DNA of 64,000 nt, from positions 1,392,546 to 1,456,545 of the forward strand of contig NZ_ATHQ01000001.1 of NCBI RefSeq assembly GCF_000523275.1, in the 5' to 3' direction. Position numbers and translations under genes: made by a program. Numbering within the stretch: the stretch's first letter is position 1; each line of letters opens with the position of its first letter. Shown piece after piece: positions 21,225 through 30,193 of this stretch. The notes under the pieces were generated by a model. That model ran no database searches. It saw only the letters and a list, made by a program, of their open reading frames with translations, and was not told the DNA's origin. Origin of the DNA: Lebetimonas sp. JH292 (GTDB lineage Bacteria; Campylobacterota; Campylobacteria; Campylobacterales; Nautiliaceae).

Positions 21225-21242
21225 TTATAGTTAGAACTATAA
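21225..21242. promoter_or_regulatory. Palindrome upstream of the AAA_14 ATPase remnant
   Basis: TTATAGTTAGAACTATAA is a perfect 8+8 palindrome with a 2-base centre. It lies about 40-50 bases upstream of the first ATPase codons on the minus strand, a position that suits an operator or promoter dyad. It may instead be a weak hairpin. Confidence 0.35.
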
Positions 21243-21299
21243 TTTTATTGATAAAAAAGCAAAAATCAAAAAAATTTGTAGATGTAGATGTGTAGATAC

Positions 21300-21992
21300 T
21301 TTATAGCCTTTTTGTTTGCTTATTAGTTTTACTTGAAATAAATACAAACTCCTTATCTCCACTTAATCGTTTAAAAGACTCTAAAATTGCAATTAAAGTA
21401 TCTGTAAGTGGTAATCTAAAATCACTATGTGTAGCTTTCATTACTTCTTATATATTCCCATCTAAGATTACGGATATTTCCATTACGGAGGATAGTCAAA
21501 GCTTGAAATTGAATTATCTTTGAAGTTATCGGATTTTCTATGTTTAATATTTTTTTATAAAGTTCTCTTAAATCATCAATATCTAATAAAGCAGAGATGT
21601 GCTGTTCTTTGTGTTGTGGTAATATTCTATCAATTTTTATATTGTAGGCTGGATTATAATCTAAATAATCATTATCAATTCCAAATTCAAATAAATCTCG
21701 TAAAATATGTAAAACTTCTTTAGCTTTATAGGTTTTGTTTACACTTCTTGTATCACTTTTCCTATTTTGTAATCTCTCTTTTTCTAACTCTTTTTGTTTT
21801 TTCCATTTTTGTAAGTCTATTCCTTTTTGTACTAAACTCTTTAACTCTATTGCCTGTAAAAGGTTTATGAGTTTTCCATTCTTTTAATTTATATCTTAAT
21901 CTCCAAACTTTTTTAGTTTTTTCGACAACTAAATATAAACCATTAGTATACATATTTTTAATAGAAGTCAATAAAATTTTATAAACTTTCAT
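21300..21992 (-). pseudogene. P4-type tyrosine integrase remnant 1
   Basis: Minus-strand decayed integrase. The N-terminal arm-binding domain is seen as GLYLVVEKTKKVWRLRYKL (from 21992 downward), followed by frameshifted sequence. The catalytic-domain end reads HSDFRLPLTDTLIAILESFK and SGDKEFVFISSKTNKQ at about 21300-21450. The middle is broken by several frame changes and I do not see an intact R-H-R-Y set. Its presence says that the neighbouring dnd and ATPase remnants came in on an integrative element. Confidence 0.6.
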
Positions 21993-22137
21993 AGCTTTAA
22001 TAATCTACTATAAACTAAATATTGGTGCATCTCTCCTGCATCATATACTACTTTTAAAACAATTTAATCTCAGACACTTTAATGTTAAACATCCCGAAAA
22101 TACGTTATTCTGTTAAACGTGTTGTTATTTAAAAAAA

Positions 22138-22201
22138 TTTGTCCCCAGAGTTGTCCCCGGGGCAAAAACAATGCGATTTTGGGGACAAATCTGGGGACAA
22201 A
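22138..22201. repeat. Large inverted repeat of TTTGTCCCC units
   Basis: Arms of 21 bases (22138-22158 and 22181-22201) match with one mismatch. Each arm is itself a pair of TTGTCCCC/GGGGACAA units, so four copies surround a 22-base centre. It lies between two divergent integrase remnants and reads into the N-terminus of the second. It could be a set of integrase arm-type binding sites or part of an attachment region. It is far more GC-rich than its surroundings. Confidence 0.6.
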
Positions 22202-22600
22202 AAAGATTACAGCCGTTGTTATTAAAAACCTTAAGCCGACAGGCAAAGAAGAATGGATTAGAATTGAAGAAGGATTATATTTGCGCATAAGAAAAACAGG
22301 TAAAAAGGTGTTAAAGCTTATGCAGGCAAGAAAAATGAATTTGGAAATTAGAGAAAAAATTGCAAGTGGAATTGATCCTTTACAGGAAAAACAAAGAGAA
22401 AAAAAAGAACAAATTGAAGCTGAAAAAGTTGAAATGGAAGAAAACGGTTGGAATTTAAAGAACAAAACATTGCAGACGTTACTTATTTAAAATTGTTAAG
22501 AAGAGTAGAAAAAGACATTATAGACACAATAAAAAAATTTAAACAGGTTAGAACGCAAAACAATACTAAAAAGACAACAAAAAATTATGTGTGATGATTA
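22200..22600 (+). pseudogene. P4-type tyrosine integrase remnant 2
   Basis: Plus-strand N-terminal arm-binding (DUF4102-like) domain: ITAVVIKNLKPTGKEEWIRI, GLYLRIRKTGKKV, then after an internal loss REKIASGIDPLQEKQREKKE. A frame change near 22455 leads to EQNIADVTYLKLLRRVEKDI, which resembles the core-binding domain. The catalytic domain is absent. It is divergent to remnant 1 and distinct from it in sequence, so two integrative elements, or one element with two integrases, contributed to this region. Confidence 0.6.
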
Positions 22601-22775
22601 CAGATGTAGGAGATAATGAAGTAAAATTAAAAGCTTTAGAGGCAGGGGAAAATATTAAAAGAATATAATAAAACTTTACAAGAAGAAGTTAAAAAAGCTA
22701 CATTTAAACTTGAGAAAGCTCAATTTGAAACTCTTGATTTATTATCAACTGTTGCAGAATATAGAGATAAAAGGA
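22590..22775 (+). pseudogene. Fragment of a response regulator with HD-GYP domain, cut by IS
   Basis: Two pieces in different frames read ITDVGDNEVKLKALEAGEN (end of a receiver domain, including the alpha5-loop region) and NKTLQEEVKKATFKLEKAQ followed by FETLDLLSTVAEYRD, the linker helix and first helix of an HD-GYP cyclic-di-GMP phosphodiesterase. The HD motif itself is missing because IS256 sequence begins at 22776. RpfG-like proteins of this type degrade c-di-GMP. Both ends of the gene are absent from the window. Confidence 0.6.
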
Positions 22776-22869
22776 GACCGTTCATAATTCCGTGTCAGCT
22801 GAGGAAATTATATCATAACTTTAAAGCATCATCCAGTCTTCCCTCAAAGAAAATTGCCAGTTGAGAGGA
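22776..22869 (-). repeat. Duplicated 94-base right end of IS256 element
   Basis: The segment starting GACCGTTCATAATTCCGTGT is repeated exactly at 22870, where the full copy 2 begins, giving two consecutive IS right ends with a period of 94 bases. This may be a nested insertion of one copy next to the end of another, a one-ended transposition product or an assembly effect. Copy 1 shows an analogous but diverged arrangement. Confidence 0.85.
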
Positions 22870-24024
22870 GACCGTTCATAATTCCGTGTCAGCTGAGGAA
22901 ATTATATCATAACTTTAAAGCATCATCCAGTCTTCCCTCAAAGAAAATTGCCAGTTGAGAGAGTGTAAGATTCCAGTTTTTAATAGGCATAGTCCATTTT
23001 TTCCTGTATTTTGTATACCCATATAGAGTAATTTCAGTAAGCTGTTTTCATTTGGAAAAGCGCCTTTAGTTTTAGTAAGTTTTCTGAATTGTCTATGAAC
23101 CGATTCAATAATATTGGTTGTATAAATTACTTTTCTTATAGGTTTTGGATATTTAAAATAATTAGATAAATTATTCCACTTGTTTCTCCAGGATTTAATG
23201 ACTATAGGATATTTATCTCCCCATTTTTCTTCAATATTGTCAAGTTCAGTTTCAGCCTGTTCTTTGGATATTGCCTGATATACTTTTTTTAAATCTTTCA
23301 TAAACTCTTTTTTATCTTTAGAAGCTACATATTTTAATGAATTCCTAACCTGATGAATTATACATAACTGAACCTCTGTTTTTGGAAATATTGAATTAAT
23401 GGCTTCCGGAAATCCTTTTAATCCGTCAACACTTGCAATAAGTATATCCTCTACTCCTCTGTTATTTAAATCTGTTAAAACCTGAAGCCAGAAATTTGCT
23501 CCTTCACTTTCACTTAAATAAAGTCCTAAAATTTCTTTTTTTCCTCTTATATTAATTCCCAATATAGTATAAACCGCTTTATTTACATATTTCCCATCTT
23601 CTTTAATTTTATAATGAATTGCATCCATAAATACAAATGGATATATATTCTCTAAAGGTCTTGATTGCCACTCTTTGATTTTTGGTATTATTTTATCCGT
23701 TATTGCATTTATTGTAGCTGATGAAATAGAAATTTGATAAAGCTCTTCAATATGTGATTTTATATCTTTGTAGCTCATTCCAAGTGCATATAATGATAAT
23801 ATCTTCTCTTCTATTTCATCACTTATCGTTGTTTGATGTTTCAATCTCTGCTTCAAGTGCAGCTTCTACCAATTCTTTAATTAATGGAGCTAATACTCCA
23901 TCTTTCCCACCTATCTTTTTACCTGCTAATAAATCTTTTACTGCTTTGTCAAAATTAAATTTCTCCATGTCAGTCCTTTCATTTTTAGTATTTTACCTTG
24001 ACTGACACGGAATTTATAACAGTC
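22870..24024 (-). mobile_element. IS256-family insertion sequence, copy 2 (defective)
   Basis: Reverse-oriented copy of the element at 17041-18342, about 145 bases shorter because of an internal deletion in the transposase. Both ends are present: the left end (GGACTGTTATAAATTCCGTG on the minus strand) lies near 24024. It abuts the truncated 3' end of nifA on its right and the duplicated IS end on its left. With copy 1 it brackets about 4.4 kb of decayed foreign genes in inverted orientation, a configuration that can invert the interval. Confidence 0.9.
22915..23968 (-). pseudogene. Inactivated IS256-family transposase
   Basis: The N-terminus (MEKFNFDKAVKDLLAGKK) is read from 23968, but about 145 bases corresponding to SHIADEVLEGKR through to the segment before HQTTISDEIEEK are deleted, shifting the frame. 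The long remaining frame (22915-23856, 313 residues) keeps the DDE acids (MDAIHYK, SVDGLKGF, NIIESVHR). Near the C-terminus a second frameshift gives NTGKNGLCLLK in place of NAEKKWTMPIK. Sequence variants ally it with copy 3 more than copy 1 (ISSATINAITDK). Confidence 0.9.
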
Positions 24025-24027
24025 CCG

Positions 24028-24924
24028 TTTTAATCTACACTTTTTGGAAACTATAAGGAAGTACAAAATCAAGCATTTCCGGTTTAATTTCTCCGGCAGG
24101 GCAAATCAGCACTATCCTTTCGACAATATTTTGAAGTTCTCTTATATTCCCGGGCCACGGATACTGAATGAGCTTTTCTTTCATAAATTTTAAATCTTTT
24201 CTAAATTTCCTCAGAAGTTTTACCTGCATATTTGGTGAAATATCTCCTATTTCATCAAGAAATAGCGTTCCTCCGTTGGCCAGTTCGAAACGTCCTTTTT
24301 TTGTTTCCTTTGCATCGGTAAAAGCACCTTTTTCATGTCCGAAAAGTTCGGATTCAAGAAGTGGCCGCACAGTTTAATTTGATTAAAGGGCCGTTTTTTC
24401 TTCTGCTTAAATTGTGTATTGCGGTGGCAATTAATTCTTTTCCTGTTCCGGTTTCCCCCCTGATAAGAACGGTTGCATCACTTGGGGCGATTTTTTCAAC
24501 TAAATTAAAAATTTTTTTCATTTTTGTGCTTTTTGCAATTATATTTTCAAACCTGTATTCTGATGGAAAGTGAGCCGAATATTGGTTTTATAATGGGAAC
24601 CGCCACATATGAAATAATTGATGTGTTTCTTGTGCCAAGTGTTGCGCCTTCTCCTAATTTGTAAATAGCTAATTTTTTCTGTTGGGATGTAAGGCCAACA
24701 GATGCAAACAAAGAGAGACAATTGTTCTCCTCTTCATAAACAAAAAGGGCTCCTCTTTCAAAATATTGCTCATTTTTTAGTAAATTTAGACTTTTTTCAA
24801 TACTTTTTCCAATATCTTCATAACTGTTTAATAAATTAGATATTTCATATAAGAGTTTCATATGTTTGTATGAGTTTAAAGCCTTGCAGTTTTTACATTT
24901 TTCTAAAGAAAAGTCATCAGGCAT
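24028..24924 (-). pseudogene. nifA: NifA-type sigma-54-dependent activator, broken and truncated
   Basis: Transcriptional activator of nitrogen-fixation genes, read across at least three frames. The N-terminal GAF domain (MPDDFSLEKCKNCKAL to GEGATLGTRN) is followed by an AAA+ domain: Walker A GETGTGKE (about 24440), then [15 protein letters not shown], which covers the GAFTGA-type loop with D for G, and Walker [14 protein letters not shown] block between VKLLR and the helical part [16 protein letters not shown] is deleted. The C-terminal helix-turn-helix is missing, replaced by the IS junction at about 24028. It is the first gene of the nif region and diverges from the SagB-like gene. Identification as NifA rests on GAF-AAA order and context. 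Confidence 0.75.
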
Positions 24925-24946
24925 CCATATCCGAATAAAAAATGCA

Positions 24947-24952
24947 TATAAT
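24947..24952 (+). promoter_or_regulatory. Possible -10 box between nifA and sagB-like gene
   Basis: A TATAAT lies in the 50-base divergent spacer, 23 bases before the next plus-strand start. No sigma-54 signature (GG-N10-GC) is visible in the spacer. Confidence 0.3.
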
Positions 24953-24974
24953 TAAAAAAACAGGGGTAAACTGA

Positions 24975-25709
24975 TGTATGAAAAAACTTCGCTTACATAT
25001 AAAAATGTTGCTAAAAATACAAAATTTATAGATTGGGAAAGTCAGCCTTTAATGAAGGAATATCCCATTTAACAGATGTTAAAAAAATTTATTTATCAAG
25101 ATTGTTTAAAAAATCAATAAAAAACCTTATATCAGGTTAAACATACCCTCAGCCGGAAATTTACATCCTACAGAACTGTATGTCCAGATAAGGGGAATAA
25201 AAAACATAATAAGCGGGATTTATCATGTTAATGCCAAAAAATCAAAATTAACCTCTTTTGGCCGCTTCAAAAATATGCAAAAAAGAGATTTATCAAACAG
25301 AAATAAAAGAATATAAAAAAATAAATAAATTTATGGGCTTTTGTAATGAAGAATTTGCACTCGCCGCTTTTTACACAGGGGAGATTAAAAAGACAAAAGT
25401 ATCTTAAAAAATCCCTGTAATAAAAGTCTTTCCGACAAACTATACCGAATGGGAAGTGGATACAAAAAAAAAGAGATTCATATTTGGATTTTTATTTTTT
25501 CTTTTTTTACATGCTTAAATTTTTAGATGAATTTTCACTTTATTTAATTACGCTTGATAAAATCCCGGTATGCTTGGGCAAAAAATATATTTAGAAGCGG
25601 TTGAAAGGGGATGGAAGGTCAGTGCTATAGGCGCCTTTTACGATAAGGCGTGGCAGAGGTTTTTAAAAACAAATGAAAAAATCCATTATATCATCTCAAT
25701 AGGAGGTTA
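24975..25709 (+). pseudogene. SagB-type nitroreductase-like dehydrogenase, frameshifted
   Basis: Remnant of a SagB/ThcOx-like flavin oxidoreductase. Frames in order give MYEKTSLTYKNVAKNTKFID, PSAGNLHPTELYVQIRGIK (the FMN-binding family signature), ISGIYHVNAKK, then after disrupted sequence LGQKIYLEAVERGWKVSAIG and AWQRFLKTNEKIHYIISIGG at the end. The order of these blocks is the normal order of the family. Its role beside nifA is unknown; it is divergent to nifA and would open the nif operon. A ribosome site (AGGAGG) at its end serves the next small ORF. Confidence 0.6.
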
Positions 25710-25710
25710 A

Positions 25711-25839
25711 AATGACATTAAAAAAAGAAGCTTGGCATATTATCAATATTTTTAAATTTATGGGGGAGGACTCTTTTGTTTATATAAGTAAAAATTATGA
25801 ATTGATTGATTCTCTTTTTGATTCGGTTATGCAGTAAAA
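25711..25839 (+). CDS. Small ORF after sagB-like gene
   Basis: A 42-codon frame (MTLKKEAWHIINIFKFMGED) preceded by a good AGGAGG at 25703. It may be the start of a longer protein that is now frameshifted, because the following 60 bases (to about 25900) read KLPVKKHNAKRI in another frame. No family is recognised. Between 25900 and 25975 there is only the leader of the next gene. Confidence 0.35.
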
Positions 25840-25975
25840 AGCTCCCGGTTAAAAAACATAATGCCAAAAGAATTTGTTTATCCGGCTTTAAAATAATTTA
25901 ATGCTTTTTTTCAGGCACTGAGTAAATATAAGTAACTAAAGATAAAAATATTACATAATTAAATAAAGGATAATT

Positions 25976-26199
25976 ATGGCAACAGTATATTTAAAAGATG
26001 ACAATATAAAAGTTAAAGCGCTAGAAAAATAGCTGAGAAAACAGGGGCTTCAATGGAATTTGGATGCAGGGTCGGGGGTTCAACATGCGTGGCGGTTGTT
26101 GAAAAAGGAATGGAATGTCTTAATGAACCATCTGAAAAAAAGCTCAAAACATTGAGTCTTATTGGTGTCAGTGTAATATTAAAAAGGAGGGCGAGATAG
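25976..26199 (+). pseudogene. 2Fe-2S ferredoxin, frameshifted
   Basis: Plant-type or FeSII-like [2Fe-2S] ferredoxin remnant. The start MATVYLKDDNIKVKALE is in one frame; after a small loss IAEKTGASMEFGCRVGGSTC and VAVVEKGMECLNEPSEKKLK continue in another. The family spacing CxxxxCxxC is damaged: one of the ligand cysteines is missing in GCRVGGSTC, and the last cysteine (expected as CQCVIKKGE) is lost in VSVILKRRAR. A close intact-looking relative lies at 50578. Such ferredoxins can donate electrons to or protect nitrogenase. Confidence 0.6.
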
Positions 26200-26235
26200 T
26201 AATGTATATTAAGATATGAAACATGCAATAAAATT

Positions 26236-27203
26236 ATGCGTTTTGATTCTAAAATCAGAACGTTTGACATTATTATGAGAACGGCAAACGGAAGTTCTTA
26301 CAACTCTTATGTAATAAGAGGGGATGAGGGTGTATGTGTAAGTCAAAAAAGAATTTTCATCGCAGTTTTTCATGCGTTTAGAAGAGGTTTGCGATTATGA
26401 TGAAATTAAGTATATAGTTTTGCACCATTTAGAACCAGACCATTCGGGAGCCCTTTTTAAACTTATGAAAAAAGATGTAAATTTTGAGGTGGCAGGCACG
26501 GGAAAAAAAATTTCTTTAGGTAATAAAACAATAGAATTTTTAAGCACACCTTTTCTTCACTGGCCGGATACTATGAGCAGGATGAAAGACTATTTGACGA
26601 CAAGGTGGGCGATTTTTCCTATGCATTTAAATATTATTATCTGCATATTATGAGACCGTTTAAATCGTTTATTTTAAACGCTTTAAAGCTTTACAAAAAA
26701 TTTGATATTTCAATTATTGCATCTTTGCACGGCCCTGTTTTAAGAACAAATCCCATGAGTTATATTCAAAAAATATTTTCAATTTTTTATATAAGCAGTT
26801 ACGGAAATACATTAAAAATGGCCAAACATATTGCAAAAGGTGCAGATAAAATTCGTTTCAGGTGTATATGACCTTGAAGCTTTAGAAACACCGAATATGG
26901 ATGTTGTATTAATCGGCTCTCCCACTATCAATTCAGATGCCGTAAAACCGGCATGGGATTTGCTTTCCTGTGTTGCACTTATTGAAAATAACGGTAAAAT
27001 AGGGGCAACATTCGGCTCTTACGGATGGAGTGGGGAAGCTGCGGATATGCTTCATGAGAGAATGTCAAAGTTAAAATTCAGAATGCAAACAAACCTTTAA
27101 AAAAAAGCTTATACCAACCGGCGAAGAATTAAAAGAGTGTGAAGAGTTTGGTTTTGAACTGGCTGAAATAGCAATGGGTAAAATGAAAGAAATGCAAATA
27201 TAA
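26236..27203 (+). pseudogene. Flavodiiron protein (FprA-type A flavoprotein), frameshifted
   Basis: Remnant of an oxygen- or NO-reducing flavodiiron protein. The metallo-beta-lactamase-like diiron domain is seen as IRTFDIIMRTANGSSYNSYV, YIVLHHLEPDHSGALFKL (diiron ligands HxExDH) and FSYAFKYYYLHIMRPFKSF. The block with the ligand near FTGDVFGCH is deleted after HWPDTM. The C-terminal flavodoxin domain follows (IFYISSYGNTLKMAKHIAKG, VLIGSPTINSDAVKPAWDLL, SYGWSGEA). In a nif cluster an oxygen scavenger makes sense. The stop overlaps the MoxR start. Confidence 0.7.
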
Positions 27204-28012
27204 TGTCTGTTTCCATTTCCACAAGTGAATTATATAAATATTTAGAAATTTTAATCAATACAGATATTCCGGTTTTTATACACGGCTCCCCTGGAATAGG
27301 AAAATCTTATATAGTTGCGGATATAGCAAAGAAAAAGAATCTTCAGTTAATCGATATAAGGCTCTCACAGCTTGACCCTGTTGATTTAAGGGGTATTCCT
27401 TCCATTAAAGAAAATCAAACAATCTGGATGCCTCCTGTATTTTTCCCAAAAGATGAAAATTCACAAGGAATTTTGTTTTTAGATGAACTAAATTCCGCCG
27501 CTCCTTCTATTCAGGCAGCTGTTTATCAGCTTATTTTAAACAGGCAGTTAGGAGAATATAAACTTCCAAAAGGCTGGAGAATTATTGCCGCGGGAAACAG
27601 AATGGAGGATAAAGGGGTTGTGTTTAGGCTTCCCTCTCCACTTGTAAACAGAATGGTTCATTTGTATGTGGAAGCAAAATATGAAGATTTTAAGCCCATT
27701 ATATTATAGGGTTTTTGGGCTTTCGTCCGGATTTGCTTTCTACAGATGTTGTTGAGGATGATTCAAACCCGGCCTTTGCAACTCCGAGAAGTTATCATAT
27801 GCTATCAAATATATTAAAGCATAATGATAATATAAATGAAATTTTACCGTTGATTTACGGAGCTATCGGTTACTCTTCTAAACGGAGAGTTTCCCGAAAT
27901 AGACAAAACCAATGCATCTCCTCTGGAGTCGGCTTTGGTTGAATATTATGACTGTAAAAGAGGAACAAAGTTTGAAGAGTGGCTAAGCAAATATGGCGAA
28001 TATATCATCTGA
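27203..28012 (+). pseudogene. MoxR-type AAA+ ATPase, frameshifted
   Basis: AAA+ chaperone-like ATPase that normally partners a VWA protein. The first frame carries Walker A HGSPGIGKS, Walker B GILFLDELNSA and the sensor region WRIIAAGNR. Frameshifts near 27709 and 27890 pass through FRPDLLSTDVVEDDSNPAFA and end in TKFEEWLSKYGEYII. Length fits the family (about 265 residues). The last codons overlap the DUF2201-type gene, the usual pairing for MoxR-VWA systems. Such pairs mature or insert metal cofactors in several systems; a nif role here is inference. Confidence 0.65.
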
Positions 28013-28455
28013 ATATAAAAATATATTTGAAAAAATAAGAATAGAATTTCTTTTTGAAAATCCCTTTTTAAGTTTTTTGGCATTAAATATTCCTTTAATT
28101 CAAAAAAACAATAAATATGAAGTTATTGAAACAGACGGTGAAAAAATATATTTTGATGAAAAAAAAGCTTCTTATTATGATAATGAAACATTAAAATATC
28201 TGTATGCACATGTGCTTTTTCATATACTATTAAAGCATCCTTCCCGTATGAAAGAGAGAAAGAAAAATATTTGGAACGGGTAAAAGAGATGAAAATGAAA
28301 TTTTGCTGGAAAAATTCAGAAATAAAAGTGTTGAAGAGGTTTATAACAGTCTTTATAATGAATCTTTCGGGGGCGGTAAAAATGATGAAAATTTAAAAAA
28401 CCAAAAAAGTAAAAAAATACGGGGATGTTATTCATTTTAAGCCTTTAAAGAGGAT
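27993..28455 (+). pseudogene. DUF2201/VWA-like metallopeptidase-type protein, N-terminal part
   Basis: Starts MANISSEYKNIFEKI and contains the segment YLYAHVLFHILLKHPSRMKE, which resembles the HxxxH-like helix of the DUF2201 putative metallopeptidase domain found with MoxR ATPases. After NIWNG the frame shifts and continues as KFRNKSVEEVYNSLYNESFG before dissolving. The C-terminal VWA-like domain is not found. It overlaps the MoxR gene by 20 bases. Confidence 0.5.
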
Positions 28456-28922
28456 TTTTGGAAAATCTGCATTATAAAAAAGAAATTGCGAAATTAAGCG
28501 AAGAGCCGGATTTTGAAAAAAAAGGGGACCCGCAGGCAAGAATGGAGTGGGCTTTTTACAGACCTTCCGGTTCTCACCCAAGACAGATAGAAGATGAGGA
28601 TGTCTTTGTCAGTATAATGTCTTAAAACTTGTTCCTGAATTTAAGGATTTAGCAATTGATAAGGGTATAAACGGTAAAATCTGGAACGATATTTATGCCG
28701 ATCCTTTAGCTGCAAGTGAATTTGTTAAATTAGTGGAAAACAGACTAGATGAAAGATTAAAAACAGATATAATAAAATATTTACTTTTTCTTATTGAAAT
28801 TAAAGATAATCTCCATCCGTTTATAAGGGAAAGTTTCAGAATATGAAAAAGGGGAAACCTTCAAATTCATCCGCTTCAAAGAATAGTTTTGCAAAAAGAG
28901 ATAAAAAAATTAGTTTCTGAGT
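28456..28922 (+). pseudogene. Unrecognised broken gene in the nif region
   Basis: Several frames give coherent protein-like pieces: HYKKEIAKLSEEPDFEKKGD, MEWAFYRPSGSHPRQIEDED, then NVLKLVPEFKDLAIDKGING and VENRLDERLKTDIIKYLLFL. The last two suggest an all-helical protein. I do not recognise a family. It may be one gene after the DUF2201 gene, or the latter's extension joined to another. It converges with the ankyrin gene, whose end lies just beyond. Confidence 0.35.
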
Positions 28923-28934
28923 AATCTTAATATC

Positions 28935-29244
28935 TGAGGTGTCACAGCCAAATCAACAGTTAATCAACATTGCAGCTATTTCATTTTTTCCGGTTGATGC
29001 GGCATACATTAGTGGTTTCAACTATTTTTTTAGAGTTTGAAAAACAGGCAAACCATAAAACACTGTTTCCGTCGTTGTTTTTTATAAAAATATCCGCACC
29101 GTTATTTAACAAATCTTCAAAAACGTCTATATTCCCTTCCATTGCGGCTTTCATAAGTGCAGTGTTTCCGTAATTGTCCTGCATATTTATATCAAGCGGG
29201 TTAAAATTGTTTTTTTTAAGCCAAAAGAGAGTTTTTTTATTCAT
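28935..29244 (-). pseudogene. Ankyrin-repeat protein, frameshifted
   Basis: Minus-strand protein with about three ankyrin repeats. The intact start reads INMQDNYGNTALMKAAMEGN, then VFEDLLNNGADIFIKNNDGN. After a frameshift near 29015 the last repeat continues as PLMYAASTGKNEIAAMLIN. Its start codon overlaps the stop of the upstream small protein (29237), so the two are co-translated. Ankyrin repeats mediate protein contacts; no partner can be named. Its placement inside a nif cluster is notable. Confidence 0.65.
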
Positions 29245-29458
29245 TTATTTCCTTTAATACACTTTCAATGCTCTCAACCGCCATAGATTTTATATTTTCT
29301 ATGTTATCTCCTTCCCACCAGAACTCTATAATTTTTTCTTCTGTAGCTGAAACAATATCTATCGGGAGATTTGCAAATATTTCGTATGAGGATATTTCGT
29401 TTTTTGAAACATTTTTCTGTTTAGAGAGATTTTTTTCAATATCTCTTACTGATTTCAT
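29237..29458 (-). CDS. Small conserved-looking protein upstream of the ankyrin gene
   Basis: A complete 73-residue acidic frame (MKSVRDIEKNLSKQKNVSKN) with a tryptophan-rich centre (IEFWWEGDNIENIKSMAVE). The stop overlaps the start of the ankyrin gene, supporting a two-gene minus-strand unit inside the otherwise plus-strand nif set. No family recognised. One of few undamaged frames of this region. Confidence 0.5.
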   Translation of the reverse strand: MKSVRDIEKNLSKQKNVSKNEISSYEIFANLPIDIVSATEEKIIEFWWEGDNIENIKSMAVESIESVLKEINE

Positions 29459-29459
29459 C

Positions 29460-30175
29460 TTCTAAAATTGATTTTTTATCGGTTTTTTGGATTAAATTAA
29501 ATATAATAGCAGTTTTTTTATTACTCAGTATTTTTATTTGTGTTTATTTTCTGGGAAAATATTTTAATTTGGATAAAAGCGTAATAGACGGGATTCTTAC
29601 AGGCTCTCTGACCAATGTCCCTTCCCTCGCAAGTGCTCTTGAAGTTAAAAACGACCCTATAAGTTTATCCGTTTTGTATTTTTGTGACAATTTTTTTTAT
29701 AAGAATGCTTCCTGTTATGTTCAGGGTGGATTTGGGTAAAGAGGTTGAAAATCACCATCATAGAAAGGGTTGAATCTCAAAATCCGGACGATTTGGAGGA
29801 AAATGAGGATGTATATCTGCATGAGCTGAAATCTTTAAGGGCAGTTGTTACAAAAGTCAGAAGATCGGGAATAGATATTAAACCTCATCCTTCGTTAACG
29901 CTGATGTTTGGGGACAAACTTTATGTAGTTGCACCTGAAAAATACGGAGAAAGAATGTTTTATAGGGGGGATTTTAATTACGGCATTAATCCTCGGAAGG
30001 CTTGGAAGAATAGGAAACATTGTTTTTCAGCTTTCACCAAATTCCGGGAGTCTTATGATTGGAATATTTTCAATTATATTTCCACTTTTTTTAATTTGTT
30101 ATAAACTCTGTTTCAAAATCCGATTATCCGTCCATTGCATATACTGCTGGATTATTTTATAGAATTAGTATATAG
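29460..30175 (+). pseudogene. AspT/YidE-type transporter with RCK_C domain, broken
   Basis: Remnant of a putative anion exchanger of the AspT/YidE type. Membrane part: IAVFLLLSIFICVYFLGKYF and DGILTGSLTNVPSLASALE, the family's signature repeat. A frameshift leads through VMFRVDLGKE to a TrkA-C-like cytosolic domain (LRAVVTKVRRSGIDIKPHPS then LTLMFGDKLYVVAPE). Then comes ITALILGRLGRIGNIVFQLS, the start of the second membrane half. The first membrane half is missing. Substrate unknown. Confidence 0.6.
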
Positions 30176-30193
30176 GTTAAAAAAAGGGTAATT

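Noticed and set aside
17041..24024. Copies 1 and 2 of IS256 as a composite transposon carrying dnd genes
   Set aside because: Possible, but no outer target duplications are seen and flanking genes are truncated on several sides; adjacent deletions explain it more simply.
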